Part shown: piece after piece, positions 7,013-13,006 of the stretch
Numbering within the stretch: the first letter of the stretch is position 1
Layout: every line of letters starts with the position of its first letter
Origin: an uncultured Collinsella sp.
Lineage (GTDB): Bacteria; Actinomycetota; Coriobacteriia; Coriobacteriales; Coriobacteriaceae
Assembly: GCA_938023905.1 (NCBI GenBank)
Contig: CALJCO010000046.1
Location: forward strand, 1 to 15,173
Reading direction: 5' to 3'
DNA length: 15,173 nt
Made by a program: the position numbers and the translations under genes
The notes under the pieces: generated by a model
What the model was told of the DNA's origin: nothing
The model's database searches: none
What the model saw: the letters and a program-made list of their open reading frames with translations, nothing else

Positions 7013-7017
7013 AACTG

Positions 7018-7026
7018 TGGTAGTAT
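7018..7026 (+). promoter_or_regulatory. extended -10 promoter for rpmF
   Basis: TGG-TAGTAT (TG at 7018-7019, hexamer 7021-7026) follows the yceD stop closely and would give a leader of about 44 bases. GTAG (7020-7023) and CTAC (7029-7032) form a small inverted repeat over it. No -35 is evident. It resembles the element before the sepIVA-like gene (both read GTGGTA). Confidence 0.45.
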
Positions 7027-7076
7027 CGCTACTTGCGCGTAATCGCCACACTGGATAGTTCATAAGGAAGGTCACT

Positions 7077-7256
7077 ATGCCCGTACCTAAACAAAAGCAG
7101 GGTCGTATCCGCACTCACACCCGTCGTTCCGCCAACATGAAGATCTCGGCTGCGGCTCAGTCCACGTGCCCCCGTTGCGGCGCTGTCAAGCTTCCGCACC
7201 ACGTGTGCCCCAGCTGCGGTTTCTACAAGGACCGCGAGGTTATCGTTACCGAGTAA
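7077..7256 (+). CDS. rpmF: 50S ribosomal protein L32
   Basis: This 59-residue basic protein is L32 of the large ribosomal subunit. It begins MPVPKQKQGRIRTHTRRS, as expected for the family, and has an intact zinc ribbon of two CxxC pairs (CPRC at 31-34 and CPSC at 44-47). This is therefore the zinc-binding form and not the cysteine-free paralogue used under zinc limitation. The ATG follows AAGGAAGG (7064-7071) by five bases. It stands between yceD and plsX exactly as in Escherichia coli. Confidence 0.97.
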   Translation: MPVPKQKQGRIRTHTRRSANMKISAAAQSTCPRCGAVKLPHHVCPSCGFYKDREVIVTE

Positions 7257-7258
7257 CG
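7244..7258 (+). promoter_or_regulatory. palindrome over the end of rpmF, next to a possible -10
   Basis: CGTTAC-CGA-GTAACG is a perfect 6-3-6 inverted repeat that includes the rpmF stop codon. One base after it begins TATACT (7260-7265), a good -10 hexamer. If that is a promoter for plsX, the palindrome occupies its spacer region, a typical repressor position. No clear -35 is present and the palindrome may be chance in coding sequence. Confidence 0.35.
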
Positions 7259-7259
7259 G

Positions 7260-7265
7260 TATACT
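7260..7265 (+). promoter_or_regulatory. possible -10 element of a plsX promoter
   Basis: TATACT differs from the consensus TATAAT at one position. It is the only plausible promoter between rpmF and plsX and would start transcription near 7272, upstream of the second palindrome and the terminator-type hairpin. Confidence 0.4.
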
Positions 7266-7279
7266 CTGGATGCGATGCC

Positions 7280-7293
7280 GTTCCAAATGGAAC
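7280..7293 (+). promoter_or_regulatory. palindrome in the plsX leader (candidate operator)
   Basis: GTTCCA-AA-TGGAAC is a perfect 14-base palindrome located about 8-21 bases downstream of the predicted start of a plsX transcript. Fatty acid synthesis genes are often controlled by regulators that bind palindromes here (FapR, FabT, FadR), but this sequence matches none of the sites I know. Confidence 0.4.
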
Positions 7294-7297
7294 CACA

Positions 7298-7326
7298 ATG
7301 GCCGGCTCAATGAGTCGGCCATTTTT
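7298..7326 (+). terminator. terminator or attenuator between rpmF and plsX
   Basis: ATGGCCGGCT (7298-7307) pairs with AGTCGGCCAT (7313-7322) in a ten-base-pair stem containing one G-T wobble, with the loop CAATG and five T (7322-7326). It is a good Rho-independent terminator. Only about 17 bases separate it from the plsX start, leaving no room for a promoter after it, so plsX expression must pass through this hairpin. Confidence 0.82.
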
Positions 7327-7330
7327 GTAT

Positions 7331-7336
7331 AAGGAG
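7331..7336 (+). promoter_or_regulatory. ribosome binding site deciding the plsX start
   Basis: AAGGAG is seven bases before the ATG at 7344 but only one base before the in-frame ATG at 7338. The downstream ATG is therefore the start. Confidence 0.8.
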
Positions 7337-7343
7337 CATGTAT

Positions 7344-8363
7344 ATGAGTAACGTTCGCGTTTGTGTAGACGTTGTGGGTGGAGACGAGAAACCTCAGGTT
7401 GTTCTCGATGGTATCGAGGCTGCACTTGCCGCCGATCCCGATATCGAGGTCTTGGCAGCTGGCCCCGCCGAAATCGTCAATCCCTTTGCTGCTTCCCATG
7501 CACGTGTTGAGGCCCTTGAGGCACCCGACGTTATCGCCATGGATGACGATCCCATTCGCGCCGTGATGACCAAACGCAAGTCGTCGATCGTGCTGTCGTG
7601 CCGCGCCATCAAGAAGGGAAATGCGGACGCGTTTTTCTCCGCCGGCTCCACCGGCGCCATGACCGCTGCCGCGACCGCCTACGTCACACCGTTTAGATAT
7701 ATGGCCGAAGGCAAGAAGCAGCCGGTGCGCCCCTGTTTGACCAATGCGCTGCCCAATCGTGCCGGCGGTCTGACGGTGCTGTGCGACATGGGCGCCAACC
7801 CCGATGTCGAGGTGGACGACATGGTGCGTTTTGCCCAGATGGGCAGCGCTTATGCCCGCGCTGTCCTGGGCATCGAGCATCCTCGCGTGGGCTTGCTTGC
7901 CAATGGTACCGAGGACGAGAAGGGCTCCAACTTTACCAAGGCCTGCTTCCCGGCCATGAAAGCCGCCGTTCCCGGCTTTGTGGGCAACTGCGAAGGCACC
8001 GACCTCACCTCGGGCAATTTCGATGTCGTCGTTGCCGACGGCATGTCGGGCAATATTGCGCTCAAGGCCACCGAGGGCGCTGCCAAGTTTTTGCTGCAGG
8101 AGCTCAAGGGCGCCTTTATGGCCTCGCTCGGCACCAAGATCGCCGCGCTGCTCATCAAAAAGCAGATGCGCGAGATTAAGGCCAAGCTCTCTGGTGATGC
8201 CAAGGGCGGCGCGATTCTTTTGGGCCTGCGTGGCGTAGTCCTGATCGGTCACGGTGCCACCTCGGTCGAGGCTGTTAAAAACGGTACGCTCGCGGCGGCC
8301 GAAGCCGTGCGCGCGGGGCTGGTCGAGAATGTCGCCAACTCTATGGACGGTATCGTTTTATAA
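7344..8363 (+). CDS. plsX: phosphate acyltransferase PlsX
   Basis: PlsX interconverts acyl-ACP and acyl-phosphate at the membrane face, supplying PlsY for the first acylation of glycerol-3-phosphate. The 339-residue protein has the family landmarks in order: DVVGGDEKP near the N-terminus (usually DAMGGDHAP), GNADAFFSAGSTGAM, and LLANGTEDEKGSNFTK. The most conserved part is NCEGTDLTSGNFDVVVADGMSGNIALKATEG. Several conserved positions are changed relative to the usual sequence, but the order and length fit. With FakA in the same window, acyl-phosphate from exogenous fatty acids could be passed to ACP. It is followed by acpP after 124 bases; the fabH-fabD-fabG genes found there in Escherichia coli are missing. 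Confidence 0.93.
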   Translation: MSNVRVCVDVVGGDEKPQVVLDGIEAALAADPDIEVLAAGPAEIVNPFAASHARVEALEAPDVIAMDDDPIRAVMTKRKSSIVLSCRAIKKGNADAFFSAGSTGAMTAAATAYVTPFRYMAEGKKQPVRPCLTNALPNRAGGLTVLCDMGANPDVEVDDMVRFAQMGSAYARAVLGIEHPRVGLLANGTEDEKGSNFTKACFPAMKAAVPGFVGNCEGTDLTSGNFDVVVADGMSGNIALKATEGAAKFLLQELKGAFMASLGTKIAALLIKKQMREIKAKLSGDAKGGAILLGLRGVVLIGHGATSVEAVKNGTLAAAEAVRAGLVENVANSMDGIVL

Positions 8364-8410
8364 GAGCGAGTTAGGGCGTTGTTATGTGCCTCGCGGCGCA
8401 CGTCGTGGGG

Positions 8411-8416
8411 TAGAAT
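8411..8416 (+). promoter_or_regulatory. probable -10 element of the acpP promoter
   Basis: TAGAAT preceded by GTCGTGGGG lies in the plsX-acpP gap and predicts a leader of about 65 bases. It is the same hexamer as in the gap before yloU. A -35 is not obvious. A separate promoter is plausible because ACP is needed in large amounts. Confidence 0.45.
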
Positions 8417-8431
8417 CAAAACCGTGTTTTG
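8417..8431 (+). promoter_or_regulatory. palindrome at the acpP transcription start (candidate operator)
   Basis: CAAAAC-CGT-GTTTTG is a perfect 6-3-6 inverted repeat immediately after the -10 hexamer, so it would span the transcription start. This is a repressor-like position. Just downstream GGTGCC is repeated directly (8431-8436 and 8445-8450). No regulator is identified. Confidence 0.4.
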
Positions 8432-8487
8432 GTGCCGTCTGCGCGGTGCCAATCTTTTGGTATTCATGCACTATGAGAGGAAGCGCT

Positions 8488-8730
8488 ATGGACCGCTCCG
8501 AAATCTTCGACAAGATCGCCGAGGTCGCTGCTGACGTTCTGGGCGTCGATGTTGCCGAAATTAGCGATGAGACCACCTTTGACGACCTCGATGCCAACTC
8601 GCTCGAGCGCCTGCAACTGGTTACGGCTATCGAGGACGAGTTCAATCTCGAGATCGATGACGAGACCCTGCTCTCGCTCAACTCTGTCGCCGACGCCGTC
8701 GACGCGATCGAAAACGCCAGGGAGGCTTAG
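8488..8730 (+). CDS. acpP: acyl carrier protein
   Basis: This 80-residue, strongly acidic protein carries growing acyl chains on a 4'-phosphopantetheine arm attached to serine. The helix-II motif is LDANSLERLQLV with S38 as the attachment site; the residue before it is N37 where the usual motif has aspartate (DSL). The remaining four-helix pattern (TAIEDEFNLEIDDE) is typical. The ATG at 8488 is preferred because GAGAGGAAG precedes it; an in-frame ATG at 8473 lies upstream of most of that site and would add five residues. It is placed between plsX and rnc, as acpA stands before rncS in Bacillus. Confidence 0.95.
   Translation: MDRSEIFDKIAEVAADVLGVDVAEISDETTFDDLDANSLERLQLVTAIEDEFNLEIDDETLLSLNSVADAVDAIENAREA
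8721..8725 (+). promoter_or_regulatory. ribosome binding site for the TTG start of rnc
   Basis: GGAGG inside the last codons of acpP lies eight bases before TTG at 8734. A second in-frame TTG at 8740 would be 14 bases away, so the first is preferred; no ATG or GTG start fits. Confidence 0.7.
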
Positions 8731-8733
8731 GTC

Positions 8734-9459
8734 TTGGCTTTGTCTGAACGACTTACGCGTGCCCAGGAAATCCTGGGCCACGAGTTCAATAATAAGGTGC
8801 TGCTGCGCGCGGCGCTTACGCATCCCTCGGCAGTCGAGGGCCAGCCGGTTTCTGCCAGCTATGAGCGCCTTGAATTCTTGGGCGATTCCATTTTGGGCGC
8901 TGTGGTCGCACGCTCCCTGTTTGAGTCCTATCCGGAGTTTGACGAGGGCAAGCTCACGCGCCTGAAGGTGTCGCTTGTCTCGGGCGCTACGCTGTCCGAG
9001 GTGTCGCACGAGCTGGGTATCGACGACATCATCATCTTTGGTGCCTCCGAGACCGGTACCGGCGCGCGTGGCCTGCACTCGGCGCTCGAGAACGTCTATG
9101 AGTCGCTCGTGGGCGCGCTGTATCTGGATGCTGGCTGGGATGCGGCGGCGGAGTTTATCCACCGTACGCTTAAGCCCCATTTGGCCTCTGAGCGTGCCGA
9201 GCATCCTGCGAACCCCAAGTCGTTCTTGCAGGAGTGCGTGCAGGCAGACGGCCATGAGCCTCCCGCGTATAAGCTCGTTGGCTCCGAGGGCCCGGCGCAT
9301 GCGCCCACCTTTACCGCCGTGGTGTTGATCGATGGTATTCGCCAGGGTCGCGGCTCCGGCTCCTCAAAGAAGGAAGCCGAGGGAGCCGCTGCACTCGAGG
9401 CACTTGACCGCATGGGCTACACCACCAACGGCGTGATTCTCAACAAGAAGCCTGTTTAA
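8734..9459 (+). CDS. rnc: ribonuclease III
   Basis: RNase III cleaves double-stranded RNA, including the rRNA precursor stems, as a dimer. The 241-residue protein has the catalytic signature YERLEFLGDSIL (E44, E47, D51), DEGKLTRLK, and NVYESLVGALYLD with catalytic E123. A C-terminal dsRNA-binding domain starts near residue 160 (NPKSFLQE...) and ends with the KKEAEGAAALEAL helix. At residue 120 an asparagine stands where Escherichia coli and Bacillus have an aspartate metal ligand. The TTG start gives a protein starting right at the normal N-terminus. It begins three bases after the acpP stop. Confidence 0.95.
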   Translation: MALSERLTRAQEILGHEFNNKVLLRAALTHPSAVEGQPVSASYERLEFLGDSILGAVVARSLFESYPEFDEGKLTRLKVSLVSGATLSEVSHELGIDDIIIFGASETGTGARGLHSALENVYESLVGALYLDAGWDAAAEFIHRTLKPHLASERAEHPANPKSFLQECVQADGHEPPAYKLVGSEGPAHAPTFTAVVLIDGIRQGRGSGSSKKEAEGAAALEALDRMGYTTNGVILNKKPV

Positions 9460-9469
9460 GCGAGGAACC

Positions 9470-12400
9470 GTGTATCTCAAGTCCCTCACGCTCAAAGGGT
9501 TCAAGTCGTTTGCCGACCGCGCCCATATGACGTTTGAGCCGGGCCTGACCGTCATCGTCGGTCCCAACGGCTCGGGAAAATCGAACATCTCTGACTCGAT
9601 TCTGTGGGTCCTGGGCGAGCAGAGCGCCAAGCAGCTGCGCGGCCAGGCCATGGAGGATGTCATCTTCTCGGGCTCGTCAGCGCGCAAGCCGGTGGGTGTC
9701 GCCGAGGTCACGCTGGTGCTCGATAACTCGGACCATATGCTGCCCGTCGACTTTGACGAGGTCGCCATCACCCGTCGTATGTATCGCTCGGGCGAAAGCG
9801 AGTACCTCATCAACTCGAGCCCGTGCCGCCTGATGGACATTCAGGACATCCTGCACGATTCGGGCCTGGGTAAGGATACGCATTCCATCATCAGCCAGGG
9901 CAAGCTCGACGCCATTTTGCAGAGCCGCCCCGAGGAGCGCCGTGCCCTCATCGAGGAGGCCGCCGGCATCTCCAAGCACAAACGCCGCAAGGAGCGTGCG
10001 CTCAAAAAGATTAAATCGATGGACGAGCACTTGACCCGTGCCCGCGACATCAATAAGGAAATCGCCCGTCAGCTGCGGCCGCTGGAGCGTCAGGTCGATC
10101 GCGCGCGCAAGTACAAAGAGCTGTCCTCGCGCGCGAACGAACTTACGCAGATGCTGGCCGTCGACGAGCTTCGTTCGCTGCAGTCGCAGTGGAACGACTT
10201 GGAGAGCCGCTCCAAGGAAGGCGCCGCCGAGCTGGAGCTTGCGCAGTACCGCATGGGCGAAAAGGAGCGCGAGCTCGAGAAGCTCCAGGTTATGCTCGAG
10301 GAAAAGGGCCTGTTTGTGGGCGACCTGGGCGAGCAGCGCCGCCATATGCAAGACGTGGTCGGCCGCATTAACTCCGATATGCGCCTGCTCGAGGAAAAGG
10401 GCCACAACATGGTGTCGCGCCTGTCCGACATGCGTGGCCAGATCTCGAGCTCCGAGCATCAGCGTCGTCGCGTGGTCGAGGAGCTCGAGGACGCGCGTGC
10501 ACAGCTTGAGGAAGTGACCGGCGCGCACATGCAGGCCCAGGAGGACGTTGACGCCGCTGGTCCTGCCGCCGCTGAGCTCCACGAGCGGCGCGTGGCGCTC
10601 GACAATCAGATTTCGCAGCTTACGCGTGAGCAACGCGATGTGCAGCGTGTGGCCGATAACGCGGCGCTCGAACTCGCCAAGGTGAAGGACTCGCTGAGCA
10701 ACGCCGAGGTCGAGGACAACATGTACGCCTCGCGCCTGGAGCAGATTGATGAACAGCTCGAGGAGGTTACAGCATCGCTTGATAGCCGTCGCGACCGTGC
10801 TGAGGAGCTTGAGAGTGCCCTTGAGGCGGCTCGTCAGGCCCAGAACGATGCGCGCGAGGCCACCGAGACGGCACGCGCTGCCCTCAAGGACCTGCGTAAT
10901 CGCGAGAGCGAAGCGCGCAACAAGCTGTCCGAGGTTCGCTCGGAGCTTGCCAGCCAAAAGAAGCTCGATGCCCGCATGGCAGACAGCTCGCCGCTGGTGA
11001 GCCGTCTGGTGGGCGCGCTGGGCGACGATGTCTCAGGCCGTCTGGGCGACGTGCTCGAGGCTCCTCGTGAGCTTGAGGGCCTGGTCGAGCAGCTGCTTGC
11101 CGGCGATATCGATGCCCTACTGTTTGATGACGCCGCTACGCTTGAGCGTGCCGGTCGTGCTGCTCTGGACCAAAAGAAGGCCTCGGGCGAGGCACTGCTG
11201 ATGGCGCGCGGCGTGAGTGGCTCTGCTGCCGCCGAGGGCGCTGCCGGTACGCGTCTGGTCGATCGTCTGTCCGTGCGCTCCGGTTATGGCCCGGTTGTCG
11301 AGGCCCTTCTCGGCGGCTATTACGTGGTCGATGACTTGGCTGCCGCGTTGGCTGCCCCTGTCGTTGACGGTGTGACTTACGTGACCCCCGATGGCGCCCG
11401 CGTCGCCTGCGGCGGCCTGGTGCGTGTGGGCCTCGATGCTGGCGAGGCGTCGGGTGCCTTGGAGCGCAAGCGTCGCATTCGCGAGCTGGAGGGCCTGGAG
11501 CCCGATCTAGCTGCTGTGTTTGAGCATGTGTCGGATCAGGTCGTCGAGGTCAATGCGGCCGTTGAGGAGGCGCGTGCCGCAGAGGGCGATGCCGCCGGCG
11601 AGATCGCCCGTCTTGAGGGCGAGCGCCGCTCGCTGCTCTCCGAGATTGGCCGCCTGGAGCAAAGCGCCTACAACGCCGAGGTCGAGCGCGTGCGCATCTC
11701 CAAGCGCCGCGAGCAGGCCGCCGAGGCCGTTCGCGCTGCGCGCCCGCGCGTTGACGAACTCACCCGTTCGCGCGACGAGGCCCGCGCGCAGGCAGGCGAC
11801 CTGGGTCTCCAGATTGCCGAAGCCAACGACGAGCTCGATCGCGTGCGTCGTGACGATTCCGAGGCAGCCGGCAAGCTCGCCGATGCCAAGGTCCGCCTGG
11901 CTCAGACGAGCGAGCGTCTGCGTTCGCTGAAGGGCCGTGTGCCCGACTTGGAGCATCGACTCGAGGGCATCGACCGCCGTATCCGCGGAACACGCCAGGC
12001 CTCGCGCTCACTCGAGCTGCTGCGCCTGCGTGTCGACCCCATGCACGAGCGCTATTCGGCCCTGCTGGATCGCGCATCGGATTGGGCCGCGCGTCTGCGT
12101 GATCAGGCTTCGCTCGAGGAGGCGGACTCGGCCTCGCTCAAGAAGACCATCGAAGACGCCAAGGCCGAGGTCTCCCGCGCCAAGGAGCGGGTCGATGCCG
12201 CCACGGCGACGCAAAACGAGTTCAAGGTTTCCCGCGGCAAGCTCGAGGTGCAGGTGGAGGCGGCCATCAAGGCCATTACCGCCGATGGCACTACGGTGCT
12301 CGAGGAAGCGCTCATGCTTCCTGCTCCCACCGACCGCGACGCCGCCGAGCGCGAGCTCAACCAGCTCGTGCGCCAGATTAACAACCTGGGCCCTGTGAAC

Positions 12401-13006
12401 CAGGTTGCCATGGAGGAGTACGAGCAGCTCAAGCGCCGCGCCGATTACATCGAGGAGCAGCTGGCCGATCTGGAGAGCGCGCGCAAGGCGCTCACCAAGA
12501 TCACAGTGGCCATTGATCGCAAGATGCGCAAGGCGTTTCTGGTGACGTTTGAGAAGGTCGATGCGAACTTCCGTGAGATCTTCGCCATGCTGTTCCCGGG
12601 TGGCCAGGCTCATCTTGAGATGACCGATCCCGAGCATCCTGCCGAGACGGGCATTGAGGTTGTGGCGCAGCCGCGCGGCAAGCGCATTACTAAGATGATG
12701 CTCATGTCGGGTGGCGAGAAGAGTCTGACGGCGCTCGCCCTGCTCTTTGCCGTGTACCGCACGCGCACGGTGCCGTTCTATGTGCTGGACGAGGTCGAGG
12801 CGGCGCTTGATGACGCCAACCTGTCCAAGCTCATCGGAGCCCTCGATGTGCTGCGTTCCGATACACAGCTCTTGGTCATTTCGCATCAGCGCCGTACTAT
12901 GGAGGACGCTGACGTTCTCTATGGCGTCTCGATGCAAGCCGACGGCGTCAGCCGCGTCGTCTCGCAAAAACTCGATCGCGAAACCGGAAAGGTCGTGAAT
13001 GCATAA
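9470..13006 (+). CDS. smc: chromosome segregation protein SMC
   Basis: SMC is the ATPase of the bacterial condensin that folds and segregates the chromosome with ScpA and ScpB. The 1178-residue protein is complete. It begins with an N-terminal head bearing Walker A GPNGSGKS (31-38), then a long coiled coil (about 170-500) and a hinge (about 506-660). A return coiled coil (about 665-1010) leads to the C-terminal head, with signature MSGGEKS (1079-1085) and Walker B FYVLDEVEAALDD (D1107, E1108). The hinge is alanine-rich and only loosely matches the usual hinge motifs. The GTG start at 9470 begins directly at the conserved YLKSLTLKGFKSFAD, with GAGG four bases upstream. It lies ten bases after rnc and overlaps ftsY by one base. 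Confidence 0.97.
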   Translation: MYLKSLTLKGFKSFADRAHMTFEPGLTVIVGPNGSGKSNISDSILWVLGEQSAKQLRGQAMEDVIFSGSSARKPVGVAEVTLVLDNSDHMLPVDFDEVAITRRMYRSGESEYLINSSPCRLMDIQDILHDSGLGKDTHSIISQGKLDAILQSRPEERRALIEEAAGISKHKRRKERALKKIKSMDEHLTRARDINKEIARQLRPLERQVDRARKYKELSSRANELTQMLAVDELRSLQSQWNDLESRSKEGAAELELAQYRMGEKERELEKLQVMLEEKGLFVGDLGEQRRHMQDVVGRINSDMRLLEEKGHNMVSRLSDMRGQISSSEHQRRRVVEELEDARAQLEEVTGAHMQAQEDVDAAGPAAAELHERRVALDNQISQLTREQRDVQRVADNAALELAKVKDSLSNAEVEDNMYASRLEQIDEQLEEVTASLDSRRDRAEELESALEAARQAQNDAREATETARAALKDLRNRESEARNKLSEVRSELASQKKLDARMADSSPLVSRLVGALGDDVSGRLGDVLEAPRELEGLVEQLLAGDIDALLFDDAATLERAGRAALDQKKASGEALLMARGVSGSAAAEGAAGTRLVDRLSVRSGYGPVVEALLGGYYVVDDLAAALAAPVVDGVTYVTPDGARVACGGLVRVGLDAGEASGALERKRRIRELEGLEPDLAAVFEHVSDQVVEVNAAVEEARAAEGDAAGEIARLEGERRSLLSEIGRLEQSAYNAEVERVRISKRREQAAEAVRAARPRVDELTRSRDEARAQAGDLGLQIAEANDELDRVRRDDSEAAGKLADAKVRLAQTSERLRSLKGRVPDLEHRLEGIDRRIRGTRQASRSLELLRLRVDPMHERYSALLDRASDWAARLRDQASLEEADSASLKKTIEDAKAEVSRAKERVDAATATQNEFKVSRGKLEVQVEAAIKAITADGTTVLEEALMLPAPTDRDAAERELNQLVRQINNLGPVNQVAMEEYEQLKRRADYIEEQLADLESARKALTKITVAIDRKMRKAFLVTFEKVDANFREIFAMLFPGGQAHLEMTDPEHPAETGIEVVAQPRGKRITKMMLMSGGEKSLTALALLFAVYRTRTVPFYVLDEVEAALDDANLSKLIGALDVLRSDTQLLVISHQRRTMEDADVLYGVSMQADGVSRVVSQKLDRETGKVVNA

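Noticed and set aside
7326..7333. TG-TATAAG as a promoter after the plsX terminator
   Set aside because: Transcription would begin at about the plsX start codon, excluding its good ribosome binding site from the mRNA.
7029..8252. 407-codon open frame on the minus strand over rpmF and plsX
   Set aside because: It lies opposite two clear genes, its product is low in recognisable motifs, and long antisense frames are expected from the GC-rich third codon positions here.
8254..8487. N-terminal extension of acpP into plsX and the gap
   Set aside because: ACP proteins start just before the first helix; the ATG at 8488 has a ribosome binding site, and the extension covers the predicted promoter.
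9677..10957. 426-codon open frame on the minus strand inside smc
   Set aside because: It mirrors the coiled-coil codons of smc (leucine- and alanine-rich antisense translation) and has no promoter, SD or family signature.
12008..12967. 319-codon open frame on the minus strand over the 3' part of smc
   Set aside because: It is a shadow of the C-terminal SMC head region; the SMC motifs are intact on the + strand.
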